From positions 248,001-312,000 of the forward strand of contig CBDFHE010000017.1 in the NCBI GenBank assembly GCA_965247455.1: a DNA stretch of 64,000 nucleotides, given 5' to 3'. Numbering within the stretch: position 1 is the stretch's first letter; the number at the start of each line of letters is the position of its first letter. The position numbers and the translations under genes were made by a program. Below, in pieces: positions 1 through 8,993 of this stretch. The stretch comes from JACZYA01 sp965247455. GTDB taxonomy: Bacteria > Acidobacteriota > Terriglobia > Acidiferrales > 2-02-FULL-67-57. The notes under the pieces were generated by a model that did not search any database, had not been told where the DNA came from, and saw nothing but the letters and a program-made list of their open reading frames with translations.

Positions 1-878
1 CGCACGGCCAGGATGATCTTGGAGGCAGTGACGAGGGCGTCGTGGCGCTGGTCCATGGGGGTGGTGCCGGCGTGGTTGGCGTTCCCTTCCAGCACCACGG
101 TGTATTCGTTGATGCCGACAATGCCTTCCACCACGCCGATGGGAATGCCGCGCCGCCAGAGGATGCCGCCCTGCTCGATGTGCAACTCCAGATAGGCGTG
201 AATGCTACCGGGCGGCGGCGTCATCCGGGAGATGCGGTTGGGGTCGCCGCCGTAGCGAAGAATCCACTCCTCCAGCTTCACCCCCTGCTCGTCCACCAGG
301 CCGAGCTCTTTCGGCTCCACCAGGCCGGCGACGGCCCGGCTGCCGAACAGCCCCCGGCTGTAGTGGTGGCCTTCCTCGTTGCGGAAGATGACCAGCTCGA
401 GCGGGTGGCGGGTGCGGATGTTCTTCTCGTTCAGGGTGCGGATAACTTCCAGCGCGCTCATGGAACCGACGCAACCGTCGAAGTTGCCGCCGCGGGGGAC
501 GGTGTCCATGTGCGAACCGAACCAGAGGGCGGGCAGGTCGTCGCGCTCGCCGGCGCGGCGGGCGCGAATGTTGGCGGCGGCATCGACCATGACGTCGAGC
601 CCCGCGTCGCGCAGCACCCCCAGTAACCAATTGTGGGCGGCCAAGTCGTCGGGAGAAAAACCGATGCGGGTGGTGCCGCCCTCGGACTGGCCCGCCGGGG
701 CGGGCAGCCGACCGAACCGGCTCAGTTCCTGCAGGGATCGCCAGAGCCGCTCGCCGTTCACCAGGGTGGCCCGGCACAGCACCGGGCGCTCTTGCTGGCC
801 CCACAGGCTGTTGGCCGCCGCCGCCGTGCCCAACAAGCCGGTGGCCATCTGCCGATTGAACTCCCGCCGCGTGAGCAT
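1..878 (-). CDS. M20-family hydantoinase/carbamoylase-type amidase, C-terminus outside window
   Basis: Zinc-dependent amidohydrolase of the M20 allantoate amidohydrolase / N-carbamoyl-amino-acid hydrolase group, which cleaves a C-N bond in ureido acids. About 292 residues are visible and the gene runs off the left edge. Visible family hallmarks are WFGSHMDTVPRGGNFDG (first metal His and Asp), RNEEGHHY (catalytic Glu pair) and LELHIEQGGIL. The N-terminus begins MLTRREFNRQ followed by a hydrophobic Ala/Leu stretch and resembles a Tat signal peptide, so export is inferred. The ATG at 878 is preceded by AAGGAG at a normal distance. Exact substrate cannot be told from the sequence. Confidence 0.85.
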   Translation of the reverse strand, partial: MLTRREFNRQMATGLLGTAAAANSLWGQQERPVLCRATLVNGERLWRSLQELSRFGRLPAPAGQSEGGTTRIGFSPDDLAAHNWLLGVLRDAGLDVMVDAAANIRARRAGERDDLPALWFGSHMDTVPRGGNFDGCVGSMSALEVIRTLNEKNIRTRHPLELVIFRNEEGHHYSRGLFGSRAVAGLVEPKELGLVDEQGVKLEEWILRYGGDPNRISRMTPPPGSIHAYLELHIEQGGILWRRGIPIGVVEGIVGINEYTVVLEGNANHAGTTPMDQRHDALVTASKIILAV

Positions 879-1004
879 TGCGTGCTCCTTACTGACTAAC
901 CTTTTGGAATGCCTTGCGTCTAACCTGAGTGGCGCAGTGAGCTTGCTAGAGTCGAGGGATAAGTGTCAAGCAGGAATCACCCTGTCCGGCACGGGAATGC
1001 CTGG

Positions 1005-1232
1005 GTAGTGGGTCAGTTTCACGATGTTGATTTGGCGCTGAGCCCGATGGCCTGCCTGCCCGCCCTAGGCGGGCAAGCGGTAGGCAGGCACCTGCCGCCG
1101 GGCGGAAAAGCGGTACGCAAGCGCCCCCGTGGCAGGTGCCCTTCGGCTCTGCTTCCCTCGGCTACGCTCGGGACAGGCAGGACAGGCCACGGGGCTCGGC
1201 GTGAGCTTCCCATTTTCAAAAAGACCCACTAC
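1005..1232. repeat. Dispersed GC-rich repeat, family A, copy 1 (228 bp)
   Basis: Non-coding block between two divergently placed genes. It starts with GTAGTGGGTC and ends with its exact inverse GACCCACTAC, giving 10-bp terminal inverted repeats. Inside are self-complementary stretches such as CCTGCCCGCC/GGCGGGCA and a GCGGTAGGCAGG block. The same core returns inverted at about 61272-61420, and shorter relatives occur near 15.7, 18.4 and 19.0 kb. The ends suggest a non-autonomous MITE-like element; no coding capacity is visible. Confidence 0.6.
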
Positions 1233-1402
1233 CAATGCCTGCTTGGGCTTGGGCTTGTGCTCTGCCTCTCAGCAAGTACACTAGAAGCCGCGTTGTCAGG
1301 CCGTTGATTGGGTAGGAGCGATTGCGGCCCAGACCGAGTTGGAAGCGGGGGCATAATCACCCAAGGGACACACTGCTCTTAGAAGCAAAAGGGGATTTTT
1401 CC

Positions 1403-4117
1403 ATGCAGCGGAGATACCTGTTCATGACAACCATTCTGGTCGCACTGGTATGCGTGCTGGCACTAACCCCGCCGATGGCGGGGTGGACCGGCGCACAGGA
1501 ACCGGCCAAGCCAGCCGAGCAGGAAAAAGCAGCGGAGCAAGGGAAAAAGGACGAGGACGACAAAGAGAAAGAGAAGAAGAAAGATAAGGAAAAGTCCTTC
1601 GAGGAAGTGGTCGAGGAAATGGAGAAGATCGAAGGGCTGTTCACCTTCTACCGCAAGGCCGACGAGGACAAGGTGCTGCTGGAGCTGCTGCCCGAGCAAC
1701 TCGACCGGGACTTCATCGTCTCGGCAGCGCTGGAACAGGGCACCGGTGAGCGGGGCCTTTACGGCACGGGAATGATCGGGGAAGCGGTGGTGCAATTCCA
1801 CCGCGTGGGCAAGCAGGTGCAGTTGGTAGAGAAGAATCTGCGCTTCCGCGCCCCGGCGGGTTCGCCCGCCGCGCGGGCGCTGGAGAACTCGTTTAGCGAT
1901 TCCATCATCAGTTCGAGCAAGATCTTGAGCAAACTGCACCCGGAGCGGAACAGTATCCTGGTGAACCTGGCCGATCTTTTGCTGGCGAGCGACATCCACG
2001 GCCTGGCGGCCTACTTCAAGCGGGCGTACGACGGCGGGTACAAGTTCGACAAGAAGAACAGCAGCTTCGTGCTGGTAAAGTCCTTCCCGCGCAACGCGGA
2101 GATCGGGACGGCGGCGCATTTCACGGCGCAGACCATCAAGAAGGGGTCGGTGGCCATCCCCGATCCGCGCAGCATCAGCGTCCGCTTTCGCTACAGCCTG
2201 ATTGAAGCGCCCGAGAACGACTACCGGCAGCGGCTGGCCGACGACCGGGTGGGCTACTTCATGGACCAGTACCTGGATTTCGGCAACACCCGACCCGATA
2301 CGCCCTACGTGCGCTACCTCAACCGCTGGCACCTGGTTAAGAAGAACCCGCGGGCGAAGGTCTCCGAGCCGGTGGAGCCGATTGTGTTCTGGCTGGAGAA
2401 CTCCATCCCGGAAGAATACCGCGACGCTATGCGCGAGGGGATTCTGATGTGGAACCGGGCGTTTGAGAAAGCGGGGTTCAAGAACGCGGTGGTGGTCAAG
2501 CAGCAGCCCGACGACCCCGACTGGGACCCGGCCGACATCCGCTACAACACCATCCGCTGGTTCGTGAGCTACGACGCCTCCTTTGCCCAGGGGCCCTCGC
2601 ACACCAACCCGTACACGGGACAGATTCTGGACGCCGACATCCGCTTCAGCGACGGCATCCTGCGGCTGGGGGCGCGGCGGCGCTACCAGCTCTACGTCGA
2701 TCCGGTGCAGCGCATTGAGCAACTCTTGCAGGAGCCGGAGCCGCTGCCCCTGCGTTTCGGCCAGCAGAAGCTGCGCGCGGCCTGCACCTATGCGAGCGAG
2801 CTGGCGGAGCTGGCCTCGTTCGCCTACGACGTGATGGCGGCGCGGTCCGACTGGAGCTCGGAGAAGGAGAAGGAGTTCGTACAGCAGTACGTGGCGGAGG
2901 TGACGGCGCACGAGATCGGGCACACGCTCGGCCTGCGGCACAACTTTCGCGCCAGCACCATCAACCGCCTGAACCAAGTGGGCGATACGCGCCGCACGCA
3001 CAAGGTCGGCCTGGCGGCCTCGGTGATGGATTACAACCCGGCCATCGTCGCGCTGAAGGGCGAGAAGCAAGGCGACTACCTGCCGCGGGTAGTGGGCAGC
3101 TACGACGAGTGGGCGATCGAATACGGCTACAAGCCCATCCCGGGGGCGCAAACGCCGGAAGAGGAGCTGGCGGAGCTGGGCAAGATCGCCGCGCGGGTGG
3201 CCGACCCGCTGGTGCCCTACGCCACCGACTTTGACGCCGGGCTGGGGCCGCGCGCCCTGGACCCGCGCACCACGCGGTTCGACTTCAGCGGCGAGCCGCT
3301 GGACTGGTTTGCCCACGAGTTCAAGCTGGTCAAGGAACTATGGGCGAACATGGAGTCGAAGCTGCTCAAAGAGGGCGAGAGCTACGCCATCCTGCGGCGG
3401 GCGTTCGGCTACAGCTGGACGCCGTATGCCCGCGGGGGGCTGACGGCGGCGAAATACATCGGCGGCATCTACCATAACCGCGACCACTTCGGCGACCCCA
3501 ACGGACGGCTGCCCTTCGTGCCGGTGCCGGCTGCCGAACAGCGGGCCGCGCTGGCCTTCCTGGCGGAGGGAATCTGGGCGCCCGAGGTCTTCCGCGCCCC
3601 AACCGAGCTGCTGAACAAACTGCAGTTCGAGCGCTTCCCGGATTTCCAGCGTTCGGTGTATTCGGCACCGCGGCTGGACTACCCGCTGCACAACACTGTG
3701 CTGACGGTGCAGTCGTTGCCGCTCTCCACCCTTTACCACCCCATCAAGCTGAGCCGGTTGCAGGACCTGGAGCTGAAGTATCCCGACCCGAACGACCGCT
3801 TCACCCTGGCGGATATGTTCGTGGGGGTGCGGAACGCCATCTGGTCGGAGCTGGATTCGGGCGCGGCCATCAACAGCTTCCGGCGCAACCTGCAGCGGGC
3901 ACACTTGAAGCACTTGGTGCGGCTGGTGCTCAAACCTGAGAAGGGCACGCCGGAAGATGGAGTCACGCTGGCGCGGGCTGACCTGACGAACCTGGCGGGC
4001 CGCATCGACCGTGCCCTGGGCGGCGACGGCCTGGACTACACCACCCGGGCTCACCTGGAAGAGACGCGGGCGCGCATCCGCCAAACGCTGGAAGCGCAGA
4101 TGCAACGCGGGCTCTAA
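1403..4117 (+). CDS. Secreted zinc-dependent metalloprotease (DUF5117/DUF4953 type)
   Basis: Large (904 aa) exported metallopeptidase of the family carrying DUF5118, DUF5117 and DUF4953 regions, common in Acidobacteriota and Bacteroidota. The N-terminus (MQRRYLFMTTIL...) is a signal peptide followed by a strongly charged Lys/Glu linker around residues 38-75. The zinc site HEIGHTLGLRH is at residues 503-513 (HExxHxxGxxH, metzincin-like), and a Met-turn-like SVMDY lies near residue 542. I chose the ATG at 1403, with an AGGGG ribosome site, over an in-frame ATG at 1322 because it starts directly at the signal peptide. Physiological substrate unknown. Confidence 0.9.
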   Translation: MQRRYLFMTTILVALVCVLALTPPMAGWTGAQEPAKPAEQEKAAEQGKKDEDDKEKEKKKDKEKSFEEVVEEMEKIEGLFTFYRKADEDKVLLELLPEQLDRDFIVSAALEQGTGERGLYGTGMIGEAVVQFHRVGKQVQLVEKNLRFRAPAGSPAARALENSFSDSIISSSKILSKLHPERNSILVNLADLLLASDIHGLAAYFKRAYDGGYKFDKKNSSFVLVKSFPRNAEIGTAAHFTAQTIKKGSVAIPDPRSISVRFRYSLIEAPENDYRQRLADDRVGYFMDQYLDFGNTRPDTPYVRYLNRWHLVKKNPRAKVSEPVEPIVFWLENSIPEEYRDAMREGILMWNRAFEKAGFKNAVVVKQQPDDPDWDPADIRYNTIRWFVSYDASFAQGPSHTNPYTGQILDADIRFSDGILRLGARRRYQLYVDPVQRIEQLLQEPEPLPLRFGQQKLRAACTYASELAELASFAYDVMAARSDWSSEKEKEFVQQYVAEVTAHEIGHTLGLRHNFRASTINRLNQVGDTRRTHKVGLAASVMDYNPAIVALKGEKQGDYLPRVVGSYDEWAIEYGYKPIPGAQTPEEELAELGKIAARVADPLVPYATDFDAGLGPRALDPRTTRFDFSGEPLDWFAHEFKLVKELWANMESKLLKEGESYAILRRAFGYSWTPYARGGLTAAKYIGGIYHNRDHFGDPNGRLPFVPVPAAEQRAALAFLAEGIWAPEVFRAPTELLNKLQFERFPDFQRSVYSAPRLDYPLHNTVLTVQSLPLSTLYHPIKLSRLQDLELKYPDPNDRFTLADMFVGVRNAIWSELDSGAAINSFRRNLQRAHLKHLVRLVLKPEKGTPEDGVTLARADLTNLAGRIDRALGGDGLDYTTRAHLEETRARIRQTLEAQMQRGL

Positions 4118-4156
4118 GCTCAGCGGTTGAAGCAACTAGACTCCCTCAGCGGGGAA

Positions 4157-4182
4157 GAAACCGCCGGGGGAGTTTCGTTTTT
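4157..4182 (+). terminator. Possible rho-independent terminator after the metalloprotease
   Basis: GAAAC (4157-4161) can pair with GTTTC (4172-4176) around a GC-rich loop, and a run of six T follows shortly after. It lies 40 bp downstream of the protease stop. The stem is short, so this is a moderate call. Confidence 0.4.
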
Positions 4183-4342
4183 TCTTCGTAGGAAGAGGCG
4201 GGCAATGCTGACCGTGACCATCTACCTAATTGTAGGACTGCCGACGAGCGCATAAAACCATACCATCGGGGAAGGGCTGTGGGGACTTGCCGCCGTCAAG
4301 GTGGGGTCGTCTCTCGCGCCCCTATTTGTTGCAGGGAGTGCC

Positions 4343-5356
4343 ATGTTAGCTCGGGGCGAAAAGAACGTTCGATCTCCCATCCTGGTTCAGGTCGAAGAGC
4401 AGGGGGAACGACAGAACTGTTTGGGGCGGGCCAGCAACATCAGCCTCAGCGGCGTCCTGGTGGAGACGCCGGACACGCTCGCCGCAGGCGCCGGGGTCAT
4501 CATCCGCTTTTTCGTCCCGCCTGACCGCAGCCCCATCGAAACCGCCGGCCGGGTGGTGAGAAGCGACCCGGGCAGCTCCATGGCCATCGCCTTCCTGGGC
4601 CTGCCCGCAAGCCAGAAAGAAAAACTGCTTGCCTATCTCAAGACCGTGGACAGCACCGGCTTCCCCGAGCCGGTGCCGGCCACCAACGAGGCTGAGCCGC
4701 GCCAGCGCCGCAGCGGGCGCCTCGTCCGCCGAGTTTCTGTGCTGCTGAACTGGCAGGACCCCGAAGGACGCCCGCGGCAGCAAGCAGCCGAGACGCTGCG
4801 CTTGAGCCGCTACGGGGCCGTGGTGCTGTCATTCAGCGAGCTGCCGCCCGGACAACTGATCCGCATCTCGGTGTCCGATACCGGTCGGGAAGGCTCCGCC
4901 CGGGTGGTGTGGAGTGCGGCAGCGGAACTCCCGGGACGGGTGGAGCTGGGCCTGGAGTTCCTGGGGGCGAAAAACTTCTGGGAGATGGCGTTTCCCTCCG
5001 GGCAGCCCACCGCCTCCCAAGCTCCCAAGAGCACCTCTCGCCGCAGCGGGCGGCTGCCCTGCCGCATGGATGTGAGCGTGTGCTGGTCGGATGAGTTAGG
5101 GCGAGCGCGGGAGGAAGCGGGCCAGACGCGCCTGCTGAGCCGACACGGCGCCCTGCTCACTTCGCTGGTGCCGCTGGAAGTCGGCCAGGGCCTTCAGTTG
5201 CACGTGCCCGACCTGGGGCGCGAGGTGGAATCTCGGGTGGTGTGGGCCCGCCCGGGGGAGATTCCCGGCCGCACCGAAGTGGGCATCGAGTTCACCGGCA
5301 CCGACAACTTCTGGGACATCAATTTTCCCCCGCCCGAACCCGCTCAGCCAGCTTGA
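4343..5356 (+). CDS. Triple PilZ-domain protein
   Basis: 337-residue cytoplasmic protein made of three consecutive PilZ-like domains (about residues 8-95, 115-215 and 230-335), separated by Ser/Pro/Ala-rich linkers. PilZ domains bind cyclic di-GMP. Domains 2 and 3 begin with RRSGRLVRR and RRSGRLPCR (RxxxR-type arginines), and each domain has the strand-turn motif (NISLSGVLVE, RLSRYGAVV, RLLSRHGALL) in place of the D/NxSxxG signature; only domain 1 matches that signature well. Start chosen at 4343 because AGGGAG lies just upstream; an in-frame ATG exists at 4301. No effector domain is attached. Binding of c-di-GMP by all three domains is not assured. Confidence 0.75.
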   Translation: MLARGEKNVRSPILVQVEEQGERQNCLGRASNISLSGVLVETPDTLAAGAGVIIRFFVPPDRSPIETAGRVVRSDPGSSMAIAFLGLPASQKEKLLAYLKTVDSTGFPEPVPATNEAEPRQRRSGRLVRRVSVLLNWQDPEGRPRQQAAETLRLSRYGAVVLSFSELPPGQLIRISVSDTGREGSARVVWSAAAELPGRVELGLEFLGAKNFWEMAFPSGQPTASQAPKSTSRRSGRLPCRMDVSVCWSDELGRAREEAGQTRLLSRHGALLTSLVPLEVGQGLQLHVPDLGREVESRVVWARPGEIPGRTEVGIEFTGTDNFWDINFPPPEPAQPA

Positions 5357-5490
5357 GAGCGTCGCCGTCCTGGCAGCGGCGCGGAACCCGCTGCCTCTGC
5401 AGAGCCCCTTCCAAACACCTCAAGAGTCCCTTTCTCCTTCCCCAAACCGGCATGGTAGAATCGCGGCGAATACCTGCGAGAGGTGAGCCA

Positions 5491-5781
5491 GTGCCTTTTT
5501 CCCGTCCCCCGTGCGACTTCACCCCGACTGAAATCGAAAAACTCCAACAAGAGCCGAGGGTATATGGAATCACCAACGCCAGCTTCGAAATGATCTACAT
5601 CGGGCAGACCGATAATTTGCGGCGCAGGCTGAGAGAACACTACAACGATAACAAACTCCTACTCTGGGAATATGCGCCCAAGAAGTTTTACTACCAAATC
5701 GTGGAGGGGAGCGAAACCGTGCGCAGAAAACGCGAGGCCAAGCTGCTGGAAGAACACGGCGCCCCGCCATGCAATAAATAA
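5491..5781 (+). CDS. Small GIY-YIG nuclease-fold protein
   Basis: 96-residue protein with the GIY-YIG endonuclease fold. VYGIT and IYIGQT form the two signature strands, followed by the catalytic-region Arg in NLRRRLREHY and the metal-binding Glu in REAKLLEEHG. Such stand-alone domains act in DNA cleavage or repair, but the role here is unknown. I placed the start at GTG 5491 because GAGAGGTGA lies right upstream; an ATG at 5452 in frame has no such site. A second, decayed GIY-YIG gene of a different subgroup lies near 9.3 kb. Confidence 0.75.
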   Translation: MPFSRPPCDFTPTEIEKLQQEPRVYGITNASFEMIYIGQTDNLRRRLREHYNDNKLLLWEYAPKKFYYQIVEGSETVRRKREAKLLEEHGAPPCNK

Positions 5782-5805
5782 TCAATAAGGAAGGCCGCGC
5801 TCTTT

Positions 5806-6209
5806 TTGCCACGAGCAAAAAGTTGCTGGTTGATTCTCGCAACGCTAGCGCTGCTGGCGGCCGGATGGGATGCGCGCCGCAGGTGGACGTGGAGGCCGAA
5901 CGCACCGCGCTCCTCAACGCCGACGAGGCCTGGTCGGAGACGCTGCCGGACGTAGATCGGTTCATGTCCTTCATCGCTGATGACGCCTCCATACTTTCCT
6001 TCGACGCCCCGATCGCCACCGGGGCGGAAGTCTCCCACACCGGCGACCTGGGCTACACCATCGGCGCCTTCGAACTCACGGTCAACGATGCCGAGGAAAA
6101 TCCGGTCACCACGGTGGGCAAGTACGTAACCGTCTGGAAGAAGCAGGCCGATGGGCAGTGGAAAGTCGTGGCCGACATCTCCAACCGCGACGCGCCGGCG
6201 GGGAATTAG
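5806..6209 (+). pseudogene. Decayed SnoaL/DUF4440-like (NTF2 fold) lipoprotein
   Basis: The C-terminal part reads VDVEAERTALLNADEAWSE, then GDLGYTIGAFELTVND and KYVTVWKKQADGQWKVVADI, which match NTF2-fold DUF4440 proteins common in this phylum. The hydrophobic signal LILATLALLAAG is present but in another frame (from 5830), so a frameshift near 5865-5875 separates it from CAPQVD, where the lipidated Cys should lie. The stretch between DAPIATG and AEVSHTGDL also looks about 25 residues short compared with the family pattern as I remember it. No ATG start is visible. Two lesions argue for a pseudogene. Confidence 0.6.
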
Positions 6210-6234
6210 GAACCCCTGAGAACCTCGCGCTCGT

Positions 6235-7326
6235 CTAGCGGCCTTTGTAGGTCAGGCGGAAGATGGTGCCGCCCTGGTCGTCGGAGATGTAGAGCGCGCC
6301 GTCGGGGCCGGTCTTCACATCCACCGGGCGATGGCTCACCCGCCCGCCCTTGAACCAGACGTCCACAAAGTCTTCCAGCGCCACCGGACGCCCCGCGCGG
6401 AAGCGCACCCGCACCACCTTGTAGCCGGTGGGGACGGAGCGGTTCCAGGAACCGTGGAAAGCAATGAAGAGGTCGCCGCGGTACTCTTCCGGGAACATCT
6501 CTCCGGTGTAGAACCCCAACCCCAGGGGAGCAGTGTGCGCCGGCATCTCGAAGGTAGCTGGCTGCGTCCGGGCGCAGCGCTCGGGGGAGCCCAGGTCGGG
6601 GTCGGGGATGCGGTCGCCATAGCAATAAGGCCAGCCATAGTCGCCGTCCTTCTCAATCAAGTTCAACTCTTCGGGGGGGTTGTTGACGGCCCACAGCTCG
6701 CCGGTCTCGGGATGCCAGGTGAAGCCGACCGAATTGCGCAGGCCGCGGGCATAGAGTTCAAACCGCCCGGTGGCCGGGTTCAGGCGGGAAATAGCGGCGC
6801 GCAGCGGATGCTCCTCCTCGCACACGTTGCAGGAGGAACCGACGGAAACGTAGAGCCCGCCGTCGGGCCCGAAGCCGATGGTACGGGTGAAGTGCTGGCC
6901 GCCGGGAGGCAGGCCGGCGGCGACTTCTTCTTGCTGGTCGGCGCAGCCGTCACCGTCGGTGTCGCGCAGGCGGACCACGCGGTGGGTCTCACCCACGTAG
7001 AGCCAGCCACCGTGCCACTCCAGCCCGTGCGGCGAACTCAAACCTTCGGCGAAGGTAATCACCTCGTCGGCCCGGCCATCCTGGTCGCGGTCGGGCAAGG
7101 CCAACACGGTGCCGGCGCGAATCGAGCTGACGTAGAGCGTGCCGTCGGGCCCGAACGCCATGAAGCGAGCCGCGCCCAGCCCGCTGGCAAACTCGCTCAG
7201 CGAAAAACCGGGCGGCAGACCCTGCTGCGCTGCGGCAGCCGGCCCCTCTGCCGGTCGGCTGCACCCAACGGTCAACAGCAGGGCCGACAGTAGAACCAGC
7301 ACTACGCTGATGCACGCGGCTTTCAT
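6235..7326 (-). CDS. PQQ-dependent sugar (sorbosone/glucose) dehydrogenase-like lipoprotein
   Basis: 363-residue beta-propeller protein of the glucose/sorbosone dehydrogenase family, which oxidises aldoses with PQQ in the periplasm. Residues 1-22 form a lipoprotein signal ending in LLLTVGC, so the protein is probably membrane-anchored. Repeated blades carry FGPDGTLYVS, HGLEWHGGWLYVGE, FGPDGGLYVSVGSSCNVC and DGALYISDDQGGTIFRL. DTDGDGCAD and DRDQDGRAD look like calcium-binding loops inserted between blades. The ATG has GGAGG about 10 bases upstream. Whether it binds PQQ cannot be judged from sequence alone. Confidence 0.85.
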   Translation of the reverse strand: MKAACISVVLVLLSALLLTVGCSRPAEGPAAAAQQGLPPGFSLSEFASGLGAARFMAFGPDGTLYVSSIRAGTVLALPDRDQDGRADEVITFAEGLSSPHGLEWHGGWLYVGETHRVVRLRDTDGDGCADQQEEVAAGLPPGGQHFTRTIGFGPDGGLYVSVGSSCNVCEEEHPLRAAISRLNPATGRFELYARGLRNSVGFTWHPETGELWAVNNPPEELNLIEKDGDYGWPYCYGDRIPDPDLGSPERCARTQPATFEMPAHTAPLGLGFYTGEMFPEEYRGDLFIAFHGSWNRSVPTGYKVVRVRFRAGRPVALEDFVDVWFKGGRVSHRPVDVKTGPDGALYISDDQGGTIFRLTYKGR

Positions 7327-7387
7327 TCAGTAGCGCCTCCGAACGGAAGCTCAACATACACACTTGCCGCAAAGTTTTCCACGCTCA

Positions 7388-7416
7388 AGAAAATGGGCCG
7401 GGCGAGTGCCCGGCCC
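7388..7416 (-). terminator. Intrinsic terminator of the glycine-zipper gene
   Basis: A perfect 9-bp stem GGGCCGGGC / GCCCGGCCC with loop GAGT spans 7395-7416, and on the minus strand it is followed by ATTTTC. It lies just downstream of the stop of the minus-strand gene ending at 7448. Confidence 0.6.
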
Positions 7417-7447
7417 ACGGTTCGGTTCTCGGTTGAATCGAGAGTGT

Positions 7448-8332
7448 TTATCTTTTGACTTTGACGGTGATGGCGCGGTCGAGCTGGAGAGCGAGCTCGG
7501 AGCCGCGTTCGAGTTTGATGTCGCGGCCGCGAGTCAGCAAGACCGCCGCGGTACCGGCGGCTGCGCCCACGCCCGCGCCGGTGGCTGCACCCTTGCCACC
7601 GCCTCCGGCAATGGTGCCGATGACGGCTCCGATGCCGGCGCCCCCGCCGATGGTGGCGGCGTCGCGCTTCTTGCTACCCTGGCCGGTGATTTCACCCTCT
7701 CCGCCCAGGGTTTCCTTTTCGCTCTCGTCCAACTCCGTGAGCGTAGCCACCAGGTCGAACACTTGGCCATCGGGGAGTTCCAACTGCTCGAGCCGCAGGT
7801 CCATCTCGGCCCGGCCCCGAATGCGCCCGGCCCGCTTGGAGCGGGCCACGCTGCCGCGCACCACGCTGCCCTCGGGGATGATTACCCGGCCGCCGATTTG
7901 CACCGGCTGGCTGACCACTCCGCTGAAGGAGTCGCCCGCCCGGTGGGTCTTGGTGCTGAGCGCCTCGTCCAAAGCAAAGGCAATCTTGGTGCCCTCCGCC
8001 ACCCGCACGCTGACCAGAGCGGGCGGGCGTGGACGGGGCGGCCGTGCCGACCTGGGCGGCTCCGCCGAACGCGCAGGCGCCGAGGCAGGCTCAGGAGAAG
8101 AAGCGGCTGGGCGGCTGGGCGGAGTTGCCGAGCGCCGGGGAGGGCGCGAACGGGCAGCCCGCGTAGGCTCTGCGGGCGGTTCCGCCGCCGGGAGCGGCTC
8201 AGGTTCGGGAGGCGGTTCGCTCAGTGCGACCTCTTCCACCGTCTCCGGCGCGCTGCGGAACTGCGCACCCACGAAAAATGCCGCCACGGCTACAACCGCA
8301 ATCAAAACTGGTACCAGGATTTTCGCTTTCAT
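7448..8332 (-). CDS. Membrane-anchored proline-rich protein with glycine-zipper region
   Basis: 294 residues. One N-terminal membrane segment (residues 4-24, ILVPVLIAVVAVAAFFVG) is followed by a long Pro/Ala/Arg/Ser-rich spacer to about residue 105. A beta-rich domain (VRVAEGTKIAFALDEAL...GGRVIIPEGSVVRGSV) comes next, and then a Gly/Ala zipper at about 225-262 (GGGAGIGAVIGTIAGGGG). The C-terminus repeats a short beta motif, GSELALQLDRAITV, similar to the first. The build suits an envelope protein spanning the periplasm. Function unknown; terminated by the hairpin at 7395-7416. Confidence 0.65.
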   Translation of the reverse strand: MKAKILVPVLIAVVAVAAFFVGAQFRSAPETVEEVALSEPPPEPEPLPAAEPPAEPTRAARSRPPRRSATPPSRPAASSPEPASAPARSAEPPRSARPPRPRPPALVSVRVAEGTKIAFALDEALSTKTHRAGDSFSGVVSQPVQIGGRVIIPEGSVVRGSVARSKRAGRIRGRAEMDLRLEQLELPDGQVFDLVATLTELDESEKETLGGEGEITGQGSKKRDAATIGGGAGIGAVIGTIAGGGGKGAATGAGVGAAAGTAAVLLTRGRDIKLERGSELALQLDRAITVKVKR

Positions 8333-8501
8333 GCTTCTTACCCTTCCTTCCCCCCGCTGGCTCTTTGGTTATCTCCACCCCCGATTCGGGGTTAGGGGTG
8401 GTCGGGGGCCGACCCGCACTCCATTGGAGAGTCCCACGGCCCGGCGGGTTGCCTGGGGCCGGCCGCCTGGCTGGGACTATAGCACCCGGAAGAGGTTTTG
8501 G

Positions 8502-8993
8502 TTACTGTGAGCGGTCAAGGTCAATCAGTCCGGCGAAGCCCGATTCTTGGTGGAGAAAGACGCGTTCCCGCAGTTTGCTCAAGTTGGCCACGGTGGCACC
8601 GATGCGTTCCGCATAGGTGAGAATATTGCCCACGGTTTCCGGGTCGTACTGCGGGAGCGTGCGGAGCTTTTCGGCCGACAGCTGAATCACCTGCAAGGGG
8701 TTATTGATTTCGTGCAGCAGCGTCGTGGCGACCGCGCGCACTATTTCCAGCTCGGCCAACCGGCGGGTCAGGCGGATGACTTCATACAGCAAGACCGTCC
8801 CAAAAGCGGCCATCAGCGCCCCCATCAACAGCATGTGCCAATAGGAGGGCATCGCAATGATGTGGCCGGCGGTGTAGTAGACCTGATTGGACAGGGTATG
8901 GAGAAAGAGGAACACCAGCGCGCCCATCAACGGTGGGTAACGCAGGGCCAAGCGCACCGTCCATGTTCGTGCGCGCTGCCAAGATGAACTCAT
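8502..8993 (-). CDS. Membrane protein with histidine-kinase dimerisation (HisKA) domain but no ATPase domain
   Basis: 163 residues: two membrane segments (about 19-38 and 52-72), then a HisKA helix with LLHEINNPLQVI, where His94 is the would-be phospho-acceptor. The protein ends about 70 residues later without any N, G1 or G2 box of the kinase ATPase domain. The start at 8993 is supported by GGGGAGG upstream; a longer in-frame start at 9065 lacks this. It could be phosphorylated in trans or serve as a dimerisation partner of another kinase (inference). A truncated gene is the alternative; no ATPase remnant is visible downstream. Confidence 0.65.
   Translation of the reverse strand: MSSSWQRARTWTVRLALRYPPLMGALVFLFLHTLSNQVYYTAGHIIAMPSYWHMLLMGALMAAFGTVLLYEVIRLTRRLAELEIVRAVATTLLHEINNPLQVIQLSAEKLRTLPQYDPETVGNILTYAERIGATVANLSKLRERVFLHQESGFAGLIDLDRSQ

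Noticed and set aside
963..1307. Open frame of 114 codons across the first intergenic region
   Set aside because: It lies on the palindromic family A repeat, has no ribosome site and its codon use follows the repeat words.
1463..3316. 617-codon open frame opposite the metalloprotease
   Set aside because: A shadow of a GC-rich gene with intact zinc-protease motifs on the other strand; its own translation has no recognisable domain.
7364..8510. Two long plus-strand frames opposite the glycine-zipper gene
   Set aside because: Low-complexity mirror of a Pro/Gly-rich gene; the minus strand has signal/membrane segment and terminator support.
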